Below the pieces are notes generated by a model, which saw only the letters and a program-made list of their open reading frames with translations, made no database searches and was not told the origin of the DNA. Below, one piece after another: positions 7,671 to 15,899 of a DNA stretch of 30,453 nt. Location: positions 1-30,453 of the forward strand of contig DATLAJ010000032.1 of NCBI GenBank assembly GCA_035527515.1. Reading direction: 5' to 3'. The stretch's first letter is position 1; each line of letters begins with the position of its first letter. Source of the DNA: a bacterium. Its GTDB lineage: Bacteria > B130-G9. Both the position numbers and the translations under genes were made by a program.

Positions 7671-9209
7671 CTAGAAGAAACTGTCCGAGAGCATGTTGCC
7701 GATATTCAGGATGAGGTTGGGGTCGAGGGCGCGCTTGATAGCAGCTATCTGCTCGAGGCCTTCCCGGCCATACATGAGCTCCAGGTAGGGAACCTCGCGC
7801 CCGGCAATCCCCACCGTTTTCTTGCCGACGCCGTGCTCAGCGGAGATTGTCCCACCGAGAGCGACGGCTAGTCTTGCCAGGGGCAAATAAAGCTGCTTGC
7901 AGAATGCCATCTCGGGCTCAGTGTGGGTTATGAAGTTGAAGTGCAGGTGAAAGTCGCCGAGGTGGCCAAAGAGGACTGTGTGAACGCCGGGCCTTGGGAA
8001 TGCTTTCTTGAACGTCTCATCCGCCTGGCGATAGGACTGCATCATCTCCCCGAAGCCGCTAGCAGGAACCGCGAAGTCCGTTGCTAGCTTGTGGCTTTGG
8101 CGTTGTTTCAAGTAGCTATTCACGGATTCTGGGAGCGAGTGCCGAAACTCGTTGAACTGCTCGGGCGGCCCAGACCAGTCGTCAACTGCCTTGTATCGTT
8201 CGCAAGCCTCGAGAATCGCATCGACCGTGTCATCGCGATCGCCCAGCGCCTCGACCAGGACGGCGGCATAGTGATTCTGCTTGATGCGGGGGTTCTTATC
8301 TCGCATGAAGGCGAGCGAGCTCGCGTCGAAGTATTCGATGGCGATTATGCCCTTTTCGCGGAGGGCACGAATATCGTCGGCGTAGGCTAGCGCATTCGGC
8401 TCGCTCTCAAAGAACGCCAGGTCAGCAATGAGTTCAGCGGGCCTCTTGGCTAGCTTGATCTCGATCTCGGCGAAGACGCCGAGTATCCCCTCGCAGCCCA
8501 CGAACAGGTCTATCAGGTCCATTCTGGGCGAGGCGTAAAGCCCCGCAGCGTTCTTCGTCCGAGGGGGCGAGTAGGTCGGGATGGGCACCTCGTAGCGCTG
8601 GCCGGAGTCGGTCGCAAAGCGCAGGATGCCGTCGTCATCCGCGAACGCTTCGCCGCGCTTGATGGTTAGCGTGTCGCCGTCGGCAAGAACGACCGTCAGC
8701 CCAGAAACCCAATCTCTGGTCGGCCCATAGTAGAAGGTGCGTGAGCCCGAGGCGTTCGTGGCGACTGTTCCGCCGAGCTGCGCGGTCGATTCGGTCGGGT
8801 CGGGTGGATAGAAGAGATCGTCGGGCAGCATCTCCGTCAACATGTCAAGCGTCAAACCGGGCGGCACCCTTGCCCGCCGGTCGTCGGGGGAGATGGCGAT
8901 CGTTGTCTTGCCGGTCGGGAAGTTGCGGGGGACAGCCTTCCACGCCCTCGGGACGCTCGCCGTCAGCGAACGTTCCAGGGAGATGACGCAGCCGCCCTGC
9001 ATTGGGACCCTTGAGCCTGTAATGCCAGTTCCCGCGCCTGATATGGTGCATGGGGTCCTGCTGGAGTTGGCGGACGAGAGGATAGAGGCCAGGTCATCGA
9101 CGCTCTCCGGCAGCAGAACCTCGGACACCTTCATCAGCGGCGCCTTGAAGGCATTACTCTCGTCGGTCAGATATGGCTCAATCGCGGCCGGGTCAGAGAT
9201 GGTTTTCAT
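7671..9209 (-). CDS. FAD-linked oxidase, GlcD / D-lactate dehydrogenase family
   Basis: A 512-residue flavoprotein of the VAO/PCMH type that oxidises alpha-hydroxy acids such as glycolate or D-lactate. The FAD pyrophosphate loop is in ISGAGTGITGSRVPMQGG (about 56-73). The second FAD motif is PPDPTESTAQLGGTVATNAS (about 138-157), followed by GCEGILGVFAEIEIKLA. The C-terminal substrate domain has FGHLGDFHLHFNF and ISAEHGVGKKTV, the usual His-bearing active-site motifs, and ends in a typical ALDPNLILNIGNML. The length is normal. No glcE or glcF partner (second flavin subunit, iron-sulfur subunit) lies beside it, so it may act alone or with distant partners. Substrate specificity is not decidable from the sequence. 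It is probably the last gene of a minus-strand run that starts with the M28 lipoprotein, although a 120-base gap with a hairpin repeat separates it from coaE. Confidence 0.9.
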   Translation of the reverse strand: MKTISDPAAIEPYLTDESNAFKAPLMKVSEVLLPESVDDLASILSSANSSRTPCTISGAGTGITGSRVPMQGGCVISLERSLTASVPRAWKAVPRNFPTGKTTIAISPDDRRARVPPGLTLDMLTEMLPDDLFYPPDPTESTAQLGGTVATNASGSRTFYYGPTRDWVSGLTVVLADGDTLTIKRGEAFADDDGILRFATDSGQRYEVPIPTYSPPRTKNAAGLYASPRMDLIDLFVGCEGILGVFAEIEIKLAKRPAELIADLAFFESEPNALAYADDIRALREKGIIAIEYFDASSLAFMRDKNPRIKQNHYAAVLVEALGDRDDTVDAILEACERYKAVDDWSGPPEQFNEFRHSLPESVNSYLKQRQSHKLATDFAVPASGFGEMMQSYRQADETFKKAFPRPGVHTVLFGHLGDFHLHFNFITHTEPEMAFCKQLYLPLARLAVALGGTISAEHGVGKKTVGIAGREVPYLELMYGREGLEQIAAIKRALDPNLILNIGNMLSDSFF

Positions 9210-9242
9210 CTAGGGATTCCTTTGGCGGCGGCGTGCCGTCCT

Positions 9243-9270
9243 GTACGGGCGGCTCGTGAGCCGCCCCTAC
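9243..9270. repeat. Intergenic palindrome (GGGCGGCTC GT GAGCCGCCC core)
   Basis: The core at 9247-9266 is a perfect 9-bp inverted repeat around a central GT. With one mismatch the stem extends to 13 bp (gta at 9243-9245 pairs with tac at 9268-9270). It sits in the 120-base gap between coaE and the FAD oxidase. There is no T-run, so it is not a standard intrinsic terminator. Sequences of the form 'gtaggggcggctc...gagccgccc' recur between genes of many environmental bacteria, from memory. I read it as a REP-like mobile palindrome. Confidence 0.65.
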
Positions 9271-9330
9271 GCAGCATCGCAGGCGATTGTGACCCAGCGA
9301 CCAGGGGAACACGACGCTAACATGTGCCTA

Positions 9331-9957
9331 TTACAGAGAAAGAGATCGGCGAGTCTGCTTGTCAATTAGGAGGCCGAAGAGCTTTTCGGTCTGCCTCCTC
9401 GTCAACTCCGGAGTCCCGCTGTTGTCAACGACAAAATCAGCGATCTTGACCTTCTCCTCGAGCGGTATCTGATGCTTCATTCGGGACTGGACCGCGGCGT
9501 GGTTCAGGTCGCCATACTCCTTCTCAAGCCGCTCAAATCGCTGCTCGGTTTGGGCATCGACGACGACAAGGAAATCGACTAGATGATGGCGCTCCACCTC
9601 GATCAATAGCGGGACGTCGAGGACCACGATCGCGTCGGGGTTCGATTCCTCGATCTGCTTGAGGAGTTCCCCTTCGCGGGCAATGACTCGCGGATGAACA
9701 ACACTATTCAACCGTGCCAGCAACGCCGAATCAGCGAAGACAATATCGCCAAGCCGCTTTCTATCAAGACTGCCATCCTCTGCAACCACTTCGTCGCCGA
9801 AGGTCTCGACGATCTCACGAAATGCAGGCTTGCCGGGCTCGCAGACCTCCCTCGCCAGGCGGTCTGCGCTTACGACCTGAAGACCCATGTCGGCAAGAAT
9901 CGTTGCGACTGTGCTCTTGCCGCTCCCAAAGCCACCTGTAAGACCAACTAACAGCAT
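9331..9957 (-). CDS. coaE: Dephospho-CoA kinase
   Basis: The last enzyme of coenzyme A synthesis; it phosphorylates the 3'-hydroxyl of dephospho-CoA with ATP in the cytosol. The P-loop GLTGGFGSGKST lies at residues 5-16 of a 208-residue chain, the normal length. SADRLAREV carries the conserved Asp and Arg of the substrate region. DGSLDRKRLGDIVFAD and LNSVVHPRV are the typical CoaE lid and core motifs, and VVLDVPLLIE gives the conserved DVPLL. The C-terminus VDNSGTPELTRRQTEKL matches the family. Three in-frame starts are close together (TTG 9966, GTG 9960, ATG 9957); I use the ATG because the family begins two or three residues before the P-loop strand. It is downstream of the hexapeptide acyltransferase on the same strand (gap about 95 bases) and may be cotranscribed with it. 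Confidence 0.95.
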   Translation of the reverse strand: MLLVGLTGGFGSGKSTVATILADMGLQVVSADRLAREVCEPGKPAFREIVETFGDEVVAEDGSLDRKRLGDIVFADSALLARLNSVVHPRVIAREGELLKQIEESNPDAIVVLDVPLLIEVERHHLVDFLVVVDAQTEQRFERLEKEYGDLNHAAVQSRMKHQIPLEEKVKIADFVVDNSGTPELTRRQTEKLFGLLIDKQTRRSLSL

Positions 9958-10052
9958 CACACCCAAATCCCTATCTGAATCAGCGCCATATCTCCCGTCC
10001 AGACGAAATCAGCGCCGCCAAGAACATAGCTAACTCTTTAACGATGCCCTAT

Positions 10053-10739
10053 CTAGCCAGCGTTGACAAGTTTAGTCAGGTCAAAGCTCTGCCGAAGCTT
10101 CACGATTGTATCTTCGGGCACGAAGCCACGCACAAGGGCACAAGCGTATATCTGCGAACGCCTCCCAACGACCGTGCCGGGGCTTAAGACCGCGTTGCAG
10201 CCTGTCTGGACGCCATCGCCCAAAATGGCGCCGAACTTGATGAGGCCTGTGTCGAAGACTTTTTCACCAGCCCTTATCTTGATCGTCTTGTCGGTCGTTA
10301 TCTTGAAGTTTGAGAGCTTTGTTCCAGCGCCCAAGTTCGCCTCGTTTCCGAGAATGCTGTCGCCGACGTAGTTGAAGTGAGGCGCGTGGGATGCGTTGAG
10401 GAATACGGAGTTCTTGACCTCGGTGGAATGCCCAACCACGCAGCCGTCGCCCACGATCACCGAGCCGCGGATGTATGCGTTTTGGCGGATTTGACAGTTC
10501 TTGCCTATAATCGTTGGACCTCTTATGAATGCGCCGGGCTCCACGACCGTGCCCTCTCCGATAAAGACTTCTCCAAGCAAGGTAACGTTAGCCATCACTT
10601 GGCTGCGGATGGCTGGTTTGATCACCGATCTTATGTAGCCCTCTATGAGGGGCAGGGCCTCCCATGCGAACTTGAGGCCATCAAAAAGGGCTCGATGCTG
10701 GAAATTGTCGAGTTCAAAAAGGTCTCTCGGCGAAAACAT
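10053..10739 (-). CDS. Left-handed beta-helix acyl/sugar-nucleotide transferase, GlmU C-terminal-like
   Basis: A 228-residue hexapeptide-repeat protein. After a short helical N-terminus (LFELDNFQHRALFDGLKFAW) the chain runs through imperfect isoleucine-patch hexapeptides from about residue 40 to 200: VFIGEGTVVEPGAFIRG, TIIGKNCQIRQNAYIRG, VIVGDGCVVGHSTEVKN. The segment HAPHFNYVGDSILG with NLGAGTKLSNFK closely follows the acetyltransferase domain of GlmU, including the His that acts in catalysis. There is no N-terminal nucleotidyltransferase domain, so this is the beta-helix half alone. GlmU-like proteins of this stand-alone type acylate nucleotide-sugars or sugar phosphates; the substrate here is unknown. 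ATG 10739 has AGGAGG a few bases upstream. It lies 68 bases after the M28 lipoprotein gene on the same strand. Confidence 0.85.
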   Translation of the reverse strand: MFSPRDLFELDNFQHRALFDGLKFAWEALPLIEGYIRSVIKPAIRSQVMANVTLLGEVFIGEGTVVEPGAFIRGPTIIGKNCQIRQNAYIRGSVIVGDGCVVGHSTEVKNSVFLNASHAPHFNYVGDSILGNEANLGAGTKLSNFKITTDKTIKIRAGEKVFDTGLIKFGAILGDGVQTGCNAVLSPGTVVGRRSQIYACALVRGFVPEDTIVKLRQSFDLTKLVNAG

Positions 10740-10807
10740 TGCGCCTCCTAAAAAGACATGCTAACTTACGAGGCTCATAGGCCGAGGAGATAGCCCACGG
10801 CCTGCAA

Positions 10808-11737
10808 CTACTCCTCGCAGGCAAGAACGTAAAGCACATCCCCAACGACCTTGAGCGACTCTTTGCTGCAATGGTCAACATCATCTTGGAGAGTATGCCA
10901 AACCGGATAGTCAAAATCTATGATGTCTATCGTTGGGACGCCCGCCCGGATGAGCCAGATGTGGTCGTCGAAAACCGCCGGTCCGGGCACATCTTTGAAC
11001 TGTGAGTATCCGAGGCGCCTCGCGATGGCCCAGACCGAATTGACGATATGAGGCGCTGCGGCGACGGAATACCTCTCTTGGGGGATTGACAGGTCCTTAT
11101 CTCCTATCATGTCGATCAGGATTCCAAAGCTCGGCCGCTTGGGAAACAGCGAGTCGAGATTGCGGGCCAGATAATAGGAACCGATGCAGAATTTGCATTC
11201 TCTGTAGTCGCCAGAGTCCTCGCCGTCCAGAAAAACCAGCGAGACGTCTCTTGGCGGCGGCTTTTGGTGGAACAACGTAGCGAGCTCTAGGAGGACTGCA
11301 ACGCCGGACGCCCCGTCATTTGCGCCCGGGATAGGCTTGTATCGGTTGTCGGGGTTCGGGTCCTTGTCGGCGATTGGCCGCGTGTCCCAGTGGCAGCAAT
11401 ATAATATGGGCTGCCCGGCACCGTTGCCAAAAGTCGCCAAGATGTTAGTCCCTTCGATGGGCTCATCGTAACAATCTATGGGGAACTGCTGCGTCTGAAG
11501 CGACTTGGCGGTCGATGACAGATGACGGATGATGTAGTCGAGGCACTCAAGGTGCCCCTCGGTCCCGGGCACCCTCGGCCCGAGGTTGACCTGTGCCACA
11601 AGGTGCGAGAAAGACCTGCTGGCATTGAACGGTCCGGAAACACGGCTCGCCTGTTGTTTCTGCTCGTGCCCACCCTGCTGGCAACCGAATAGTAATAGGC
11701 TAACCAGCACAAAGAGCACGCACCTGCGCCAACTCAT
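10808..11737 (-). CDS. Glutaminyl-peptide cyclotransferase-like M28 lipoprotein
   Basis: A zinc enzyme of family M28, closest in motif pattern to glutaminyl cyclases, which convert N-terminal Gln to pyroglutamate. In 309 residues it has a lipoprotein signal (hydrophobic segment ending LLLFGC, Cys19), so it should be anchored to a membrane outside the cytosol. Candidate metal and catalytic residues are D141 in PGANDGASG, E173-D174 in FLDGEDSGD, D209 in ILIDMIGD and H281 in PVWHTLQDD. The pairing of DDHIWLIRAGVP with VWHTLQDD is very like animal glutaminyl cyclase (DDH..F...GVP and VWHT.DD). I start at ATG 11737 because it gives a clean lipobox; the open frame continues 51 codons upstream into Arg-rich sequence without signal character. 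An ordinary aminopeptidase activity remains possible. It heads the minus-strand run toward coaE. Confidence 0.83.
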   Translation of the reverse strand: MSWRRCVLFVLVSLLLFGCQQGGHEQKQQASRVSGPFNASRSFSHLVAQVNLGPRVPGTEGHLECLDYIIRHLSSTAKSLQTQQFPIDCYDEPIEGTNILATFGNGAGQPILYCCHWDTRPIADKDPNPDNRYKPIPGANDGASGVAVLLELATLFHQKPPPRDVSLVFLDGEDSGDYRECKFCIGSYYLARNLDSLFPKRPSFGILIDMIGDKDLSIPQERYSVAAAPHIVNSVWAIARRLGYSQFKDVPGPAVFDDHIWLIRAGVPTIDIIDFDYPVWHTLQDDVDHCSKESLKVVGDVLYVLACEE

Positions 11738-11920
11738 ACTCACCGCTCTCTTGCCTAGCCTTCCTGATCTTCTCGCCAAGAACATCCTCCCCAACCAACG
11801 GCAACAATAGGCCAAGAGCCGCCGGACGGTCAAGCACACATGGGGGCAGCTCAAGTGCGGCGTGAGCAAGATTGGCCTCAAGGGGCCCATCGTTGTTTAA
11901 CTGTTGAGGTCCGGTCTTGT

Positions 11921-11948
11921 TTGACGCGAGCTGGCCTTCGTGTAGAAT
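11921..11948 (+). promoter_or_regulatory. Putative sigma-70-type promoter for the SUMF1-domain gene
   Basis: TTGACG at 11921-11926 and TAGAAT at 11943-11948, 16 bases apart, each match the consensus at five of six positions. They lie about 50 bases before the ATG at 11997, in the divergent gap between the M28 lipoprotein and the SUMF1 gene. Confidence 0.5.
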
Positions 11949-11996
11949 AGGTGCAACAATAATCAGAACAGAGCTGTTATGTGAGAAGGGTGCTAG

Positions 11997-12980
<984 letters not shown>

Positions 12981-13109
12981 GCTCACCGTATCCGGGGCAG
13001 GTAAATACCGTGATGGCGCGGGGCTCGTCGCACGTTTGAAAATTCGCGCAGAATCACGTCCAGTCCACCCCGACTGAGCCGGGCTGGCGGCACGTTAGCG
13101 GTTTAGCGG

Positions 13110-13139
13110 TTGACATCACGGTGGAGCTAGCATTATTGT
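13110..13139 (+). promoter_or_regulatory. Putative promoter of the tRNA-Val / thrS region
   Basis: A perfect TTGACA lies at 13110-13115, with a weak -10 candidate TATTGT at 13134-13139 (18-base spacer). Transcription would begin about 50 bases before the tRNA. No terminator is visible between the tRNA and thrS, so read-through is possible. The remainder of 12981-13109 shows nothing I can assign. Confidence 0.4.
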
Positions 13140-13196
13140 GGGGACGATGAGTTTCTTTCGCACTGTTCATCTCGCTGTGAGGTTTTTAGGTTATGT

Positions 13197-13271
13197 AGGC
13201 ACGTAGCTCAGGGGTGGAGCGCTACCTTGACGCGGTAGAGGTCGGCGGTTCGAAGCCGCCCGTGCCTACCA
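13197..13271 (+). tRNA. tRNA-Val (anticodon GAC), CCA encoded
   Basis: A complete 75-base cloverleaf. Acceptor arms 13197-13203 (AGGCACG) and 13261-13267 (CGTGCCT) pair perfectly. TA follows at 8-9, then D stem GCTC/GAGC with a 7-base loop. The anticodon stem is CTACC/GGTAG around loop TTGACGC, so the anticodon is GAC at 13229-13231 (valine GUC/GUU codons). The variable loop is AGGTC, the T arm GGCGG-TTCGAAG-CCGCC, the discriminator A, and CCA is encoded at 13269-13271. It lies about 100 bases upstream of thrS. Confidence 0.96.
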
Positions 13272-13324
13272 TTTCCGGTTATCTTCGCTTCCAGTAGTAT
13301 GATTTTCAATGGAGTTGTATCTTT

Positions 13325-13359
13325 GGAGGTGCGATGTGATCAGGACGTGCTTTAGTTAA
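13325..13359 (+). promoter_or_regulatory. Possible leader in the thrS 5' region: strong SD followed by ATG-TGA
   Basis: GGAGG at 13325-13329 is the best ribosome site in the region, and 4 bases later comes ATG immediately followed by the stop TGA (13334-13339). An overlapping GTG at 13336 would open a 7-codon frame ending in TAA at 13359. The thrS start lies at 13375 with only a weak ribosome site of its own. A start-stop element or mini-leader could load or hold ribosomes next to thrS. This is inference; it may be chance. Confidence 0.3.
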
Positions 13360-13374
13360 GAGAAGTGGAACAAC

Positions 13375-15108
13375 ATGACGTTTAATTTGGACGCATATCG
13401 GCACAGCACTGCCCACGTTCTTGCTGATGCTGTGTTGCGACTCTTTCCGGGGACCAAGCTTGGGATTGGCCCGGCGATTGAGAACGGGTTCTATTATGAC
13501 TTTGAACGGGAGGGCCGGTTCAGCGAGGCGGATTTTGATGCTATTGAGGTCAAGATGCGTGAGATTGTTGCCCAGGACTTACCTTTTGAGAGAGAAGCTC
13601 TGTCTAGGGACGAGGCGCTGGCGCTGTTCAGTGGGCTGGGGCAGGATTACAAGGTAGAGCTCATAAAGAATCTGCCGGAGGGGGAGGAGATCACTGTTTA
13701 TCGGCACGGTGATTTCGTTGACTTGTGCAAGGGTCCTCACGTCAGATCGACAGGAGAGCTGGGCGTCTTCAAGCTGACGTCGGTTGCGGGTGCGTATTGG
13801 CTTGGTGACGAGAAGAACCCCATGCTTCAGCGGATATACGGCGCTGCGTTCGCAACGGAGGAGCAGCTTAAGGAGCAGCTTAGGCTGCTTTCTGAGGCGA
13901 AGCTGCGCGATCACCGGCTGTTGGGGAGGCAGCTCGACCTTTTCTCGATAGACGAGCGTGTGGGTGCGGGCTTGGTCTATTGGCACCCCAGGGGTGCGAC
14001 GCTCAAGAGGCTGATTGAGGATTTCTGGATTGGGGAGCATTTGAGACGGGGCTATGAGCTGGTGAGCACGCCTCATATCGCCAAGAGTACACTATGGGAG
14101 ACGTCGGGGCATTACGGCTACTACAAAGAGAATATGTATGTTCTGCCGGTGGGGAATGAGGAATACGTTCTGAAGCCCATGAATTGTCCCTTGCATCTTC
14201 AGATATATAAATCGAGGGTAAGGTCTTATCGCGAGCTTCCGATAAGATACGCAGAGCTCGGGACGGTTTACAGGCGTGAGCGTTCCGGGACATTGCACGG
14301 GTTGTTTAGGGTGCGTGGGTACACGTGCGATGACGCGCACATCTTCTGCCGGGCCGACCAGGTGGAGGCCGAGGTTGGCTCTGTGGTTGACCTTGCGCTG
14401 TTTATGGTAAGGGAGCTTGGGTTTGAGGAGCTGGAGATCGAGCTGTCTCTTAGGGACACTGATAAGCAGGCGAACTACATTGGCGTGCCAGAGGTCTGGG
14501 ATGCGTCCGAGTCGATTCTGCGGCGGGTTTTGCAGACCAAGCATGTGGAGTTTAAGGAGGTTCTGGGCGAGGCGGCCTTCTATGGTCCTAAGATTGATTT
14601 TCAGCTCGTTGACGTCTATGGCCACAAGCACCAGGGGACTACGATACAGCTTGATTTTAACCTGCCCGAACGGTTTGACTTGACGTTCGTAAGCAGCTCA
14701 GGAGCAGAGGAACGGCCTGTAATGATCCACAGGGCGATTCTGGGGTCGATCGAGCGATTCGTCGGCGTATTCATTGAGCACTGCGGCGGTGCGTTTCCGC
14801 TGTGGGTCTCGCCGGTGCAAGTTGCGGTGCTGCCTATTACTGATGCTCAACGTGAGTACGCAAACAGCGTCTATGAACGGCTTTTAGGCTCCGGGTTCCG
14901 GTCTGTCCTGGATGACCGGAGCGAGAAATTGGGATTCAAGATAAGGGAGCACTCGAAGGTTCCATATACATTGATAGTTGGTGGGAAGGAGGCTGAGGCC
15001 TCCAACGTTTCAGTGAGGCGCCGCTCGCACGGCCAGATAGGAACGATGACGCTTGATGAGTTTATGGCGCGGGCGGGCGAGCAGGTGCGAAACCACGAGG
15101 TTCCTTAG
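13375..15108 (+). CDS. thrS: Threonyl-tRNA synthetase lacking the TGS domain
   Basis: Charges tRNA-Thr with threonine and edits mischarged serine. At 577 residues it is shorter than the roughly 640 of E. coli because the N-terminal TGS domain is missing: the chain opens directly in the editing domain, with H10 and H14 in YRHSTAHVLADAV and C118/H122 in DLCKGPHVRS forming the editing zinc-like site. The class II core is complete: zinc ligands C271 (MNCPLH), H322 (DDAHIFC) and H452 (VMIHRAILGS), motif 2 TVYRRERSGTLHGLFRVRG and motif 3 ending GSIERFVGVFIEHCGG. The C-terminal anticodon-binding domain (PVQVAVLPITDAQ onward) is present. Only about 100 bases separate the start from the tRNA, so there is no room for a TGS domain upstream. 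The next gene, infC, follows with its ribosome site overlapping the thrS stop codon. Confidence 0.97.
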   Translation: MTFNLDAYRHSTAHVLADAVLRLFPGTKLGIGPAIENGFYYDFEREGRFSEADFDAIEVKMREIVAQDLPFEREALSRDEALALFSGLGQDYKVELIKNLPEGEEITVYRHGDFVDLCKGPHVRSTGELGVFKLTSVAGAYWLGDEKNPMLQRIYGAAFATEEQLKEQLRLLSEAKLRDHRLLGRQLDLFSIDERVGAGLVYWHPRGATLKRLIEDFWIGEHLRRGYELVSTPHIAKSTLWETSGHYGYYKENMYVLPVGNEEYVLKPMNCPLHLQIYKSRVRSYRELPIRYAELGTVYRRERSGTLHGLFRVRGYTCDDAHIFCRADQVEAEVGSVVDLALFMVRELGFEELEIELSLRDTDKQANYIGVPEVWDASESILRRVLQTKHVEFKEVLGEAAFYGPKIDFQLVDVYGHKHQGTTIQLDFNLPERFDLTFVSSSGAEERPVMIHRAILGSIERFVGVFIEHCGGAFPLWVSPVQVAVLPITDAQREYANSVYERLLGSGFRSVLDDRSEKLGFKIREHSKVPYTLIVGGKEAEASNVSVRRRSHGQIGTMTLDEFMARAGEQVRNHEVP

Positions 15109-15121
15109 GAGGGTACCCATA
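15107..15121 (+). promoter_or_regulatory. infC translation start: AGGAGGG followed by AUA start codon
   Basis: AGGAGGG at 15107-15113, overlapping the thrS stop TAG (15106-15108), is followed after 5 bases by ATA at 15119-15121 in frame with the conserved IF3 N-terminus (EEKQLRVN). No ATG, GTG or TTG occurs in frame between the thrS stop and that sequence. Infrequent start codons (AUU, AUC, AUA) at infC are established in other bacteria, where IF3 represses its own translation by rejecting them. Confidence 0.8.
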
Positions 15122-15778
15122 GAAGAGAAACAGCTACGCGTTAATGGGGCAATTCGCGCAAGCGAAGTAAGGGTCATTAGTCAGGACGGCAAGCAGCTCG
15201 GTGTAATGCTGACTAGGGTGGCGCTGCGGAAGGCGTCTGACCGCAACATGGATTTGGTGGAGGTTGACCCCAGGGCCGCTCCGCCGGTCTGTAAGATAAT
15301 GAATTATGGCAAACACAAATATGAGACCAGTAAGAAGTCTCACACTGCCAAGAAGTCTCAGGCGAGGGCCCAGGTCAAGGAGGTCAAGTTTCGGCCGAGG
15401 ACTGATCTGCACGATTTTGATTTCAAGATAAAGCACATAACGCATTTTTTGGACGAGGGCTACAAGGTCAAGGTAAGCATCTGGTTTAGAGGTCGGGAGA
15501 AGCTTCACATCGATCTTGGCGGGGTTCTCCTGAAACGGGTGATCGATGCGGTTGGAGATGCCGCATCTGTGACCGGCGAGCCTCGGTTTGAGGGTAGGAA
15601 TCTCTCGACTGTCTTGGCTCCTAGGAGGAAGCGCAGCCCAAAGAATGATGAGGGCCAGGTGGCCCCCAACTCGCAGGTAGTCGAGGGCACCGAGGCCAGC
15701 AACTCGCAGGTAGTCGAGGGCACCGAGCCCAGCAACTCGCAGGTAGTCGAGGGTACCGAGGCCAGCAGCGTTCAGTAG
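15119..15778 (+). CDS. infC: Translation initiation factor IF-3 with repeated C-terminal tail
   Basis: IF-3 binds the 30S subunit, keeps it from joining 50S too early and checks the start codon and initiator tRNA. The N-terminal domain runs from EEKQLRVNGAIRASEVRVI, with LVEVDPRAAPPVCKIMNYGK at its end. The linker is the usual Lys-rich stretch, and the C-terminal domain has VKEVKFRPRTDLHDFDFK and KVKVSIWFRGRE. Normal IF-3 ends near TVLAPRRK (about residue 175). This one continues with a Ser/Glu/Gln-rich extension containing three 11-residue repeats (NSQVVEGTEAS). The start is the ATA at 15119; the first in-frame ATG, in the segment GVMLTRVALR, would delete part of the N-terminal domain. The gene follows thrS directly, with rpmI and rplT downstream, the standard cluster. 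Confidence 0.95.
   Translation: MEEKQLRVNGAIRASEVRVISQDGKQLGVMLTRVALRKASDRNMDLVEVDPRAAPPVCKIMNYGKHKYETSKKSHTAKKSQARAQVKEVKFRPRTDLHDFDFKIKHITHFLDEGYKVKVSIWFRGREKLHIDLGGVLLKRVIDAVGDAASVTGEPRFEGRNLSTVLAPRRKRSPKNDEGQVAPNSQVVEGTEASNSQVVEGTEPSNSQVVEGTEASSVQ
15668..15766 (+). repeat. Three tandem 33-bp repeats inside the 3' end of infC
   Basis: Units at 15668-15700, 15701-15733 and 15734-15766 begin aactcgcaggtagtcgaggg and each encode NSQVVEGTEAS or NSQVVEGTEPS. They differ at only two bases (a G-to-C change giving Pro in unit 2 and a synonymous C-to-T in unit 3). The near identity at DNA level points to recent slippage or duplication, so copy number may vary between strains. Confidence 0.93.
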
Positions 15779-15899
15779 TTTTTTAGGGCGTAGTTATTGC
15801 GCCAGAACGAACTGCGTTGGCCATTTTGGGATGCTCTAGGTGGTGAGGAGTGAGTTCAATACTACAATGGATTGTGTTTGAGGAGGCGAAGTTTAGGCT

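Noticed and set aside
13334-13339. ATG-TGA as a selenocysteine start of thrS
   Set aside because: The frame that continues after TGA is not that of thrS and contains no conserved sequence or SECIS-like hairpin.
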